A stretch of DNA of 64,000 nucleotides from Castellaniella sp040276065 (GTDB lineage Bacteria; Pseudomonadota; Gammaproteobacteria; Burkholderiales; Burkholderiaceae_B). The position numbers and the translations under genes were made by a program. The stretch is from contig NZ_JBELOI010000004.1 of assembly GCF_040276065.1 (NCBI RefSeq), positions 1-64,000 of the forward strand. Reading direction: 5' to 3'. Under the pieces are notes generated by a model. It was not told where the DNA came from. It saw only the letters and a list, made by a program, of their open reading frames with translations, and searched no databases. Positions 63,347 to 64,000 of the stretch are shown here, in pieces. Position 1 is the first letter of the stretch, and every line of letters begins with the position of its first letter.

Positions 63347-63966
63347 TCCAAGTCCAAGCGACCAGCACCATTTTCATCGTCGATGACGACGAAGCCGTCC
63401 GGGATTCCCTGCGTTGGCTTCTCGAGGCCAACGGCTACCAGGTCCGCAGTTTCGCCGGGGCCGAGGAATTCCTCGAGGCCTACGATCCGGATCAAGTCGG
63501 AGTCCTGATTGCCGATGTGCGCATGCCGGGGATGAGCGGACTCGAACTGCAAGAGGCCCTGATCGCGCGCAAGGCGCCGCTACCCATCGTATTCATCACC
63601 GGGCACGGGGATGTGCCGATGGCCGTCTCGACCATCAAGAAAGGCGCCGTCGATTTCCTCGAGAAACCCTTCAACGAGGCCGATTTGCGCAATATCGTCG
63701 CCAACATGCTCGCCCAGGCGACCGAACGCGTGCGCGAGGCCCAGGAACACCGCAACCAGCAGGCGGTGCTCAACCGCCTGACCGCGCGCGAACAGCAGGT
63801 GCTCGAGCGCATCGTCGCGGGGCGGCTAAACAAGCAGATCGCCGGCGACCTCAACATCAGCATCAAGACCGTCGAAGCGCATCGCGCCAACATCATGGAA
63901 AAGCTCGAAGTCACGACCGTTGCCGACCTGATGAAAATCGCCCTGGCCAAGGCCGAGGAGGACTAA
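63343..63966 (+). CDS. FixJ/NarL-type response regulator
   Basis: A 207-residue two-component regulator. The receiver has acidic D14-D16, phosphoacceptor D58 in IADVRMPGMSG, and the FITGHGD and EKPF switch residues. A LuxR-type helix-turn-helix (LTAREQQVLERIVAGRLNKQIAGDL and ISIKTVEAHRANIMEKL) occupies 145-200. The receiver with FITGHGDVPMAV is FixJ-like. It is coupled to the kinase by a four-base overlap. Targets are unknown; the adjacent aceE promoter is one candidate. Confidence 0.92.
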   Translation: MIQVQATSTIFIVDDDEAVRDSLRWLLEANGYQVRSFAGAEEFLEAYDPDQVGVLIADVRMPGMSGLELQEALIARKAPLPIVFITGHGDVPMAVSTIKKGAVDFLEKPFNEADLRNIVANMLAQATERVREAQEHRNQQAVLNRLTAREQQVLERIVAGRLNKQIAGDLNISIKTVEAHRANIMEKLEVTTVADLMKIALAKAEED

Positions 63967-63970
63967 GGGC

Positions 63971-64000
63971 ATGAGCGCACGCATCATCGACGGCAAGGCC
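63971..64000 (+). CDS. folD: FolD, N-terminal fragment cut by the window end
   Basis: Ten codons, MSARIIDGKA, remain before the sequence ends. This matches the start of FolD, the bifunctional methylenetetrahydrofolate dehydrogenase/cyclohydrolase, whose N-terminus reads A-x-IIDGKA. It follows the response regulator by four bases. The fragment is very short, so the call is tentative. Confidence 0.5.
   Translation, partial: MSARIIDGKA

Overview
The window reads as a chromosome segment from a high-GC betaproteobacterium of the order Burkholderiales, most like the Alcaligenaceae (Bordetella/Achromobacter/Castellaniella type). This rests on the strong GC bias at third codon positions, the housekeeping gene orders dxr-cdsA-uppS-frr-pyrH-tsf-rpsB and lpxD-fabZ-lpxA-lpxB-rnhB, and a pyruvate dehydrogenase operon whose E3 carries its own lipoyl domain. 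The genus cannot be fixed from sequence reading alone. No rRNA, tRNA, insertion sequence, prophage or CRISPR array was seen.

Layout. 1-628 is an AT-rich, palindrome-rich stretch without a gene, ending in a candidate Ada box. 629-2658 is an alkylation-repair pair (ada, alkA). 2734-8408 is a set of small unlinked units: acylphosphatase, a type II sulfide:quinone oxidoreductase followed by a YdfG-type dehydrogenase, a DUF4239 membrane protein, ArsC-type reductase, a DUF3298 lipoprotein and an exported ankyrin protein. 8424-11938 is mltG-tmk-holB-tatD, with ygfZ divergent. 12990-16220 is a valine-degradation operon. 16309-17586 is rnfH-ratA with smpB divergent. 17622-23837 is the most unusual locus: a DegT-type aminotransferase, a sugar porter with a long C-terminal extension and a GMC oxidoreductase in one overlapping operon, with a second sugar porter divergent. 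23845-27940 holds ogt, ppsA and the divergent regulator ppsR. 27957-30846 is a TRAP transporter. 31014-46533 is one long leftward block for the cell envelope and translation: RNA methyltransferase, rnhB, lpxB, lpxA, fabZ, lpxD, skp, bamA, rseP, dxr, cdsA, uppS, frr, pyrH, tsf, rpsB. 46778-50713 is map, glnD, dsbB. 50750-55033 is folC-dedD-cvpA-purF. 55169-61348 is aceE-aceF-lpdA. 61592-63966 is a PAS sensor kinase and FixJ-type regulator diverging from aceE, followed by the first ten codons of folD.

How the genes work together. The 31-46 kb block makes the envelope: lipid A first steps (LpxA, LpxD, LpxB), fatty acid supply (FabZ), phospholipid and isoprenoid precursors (CdsA, Dxr, UppS), and outer-membrane protein folding and stress sensing (Skp, BamA, RseP). 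PpsA/PpsR and the PDH complex control opposite directions around pyruvate. The valine operon feeds branched-chain carbon into central metabolism. The 17.6-23.8 kb locus suggests uptake, oxidation and amination of a sugar or cyclitol. Its substrate is unknown and it is the best candidate here for an undescribed pathway.
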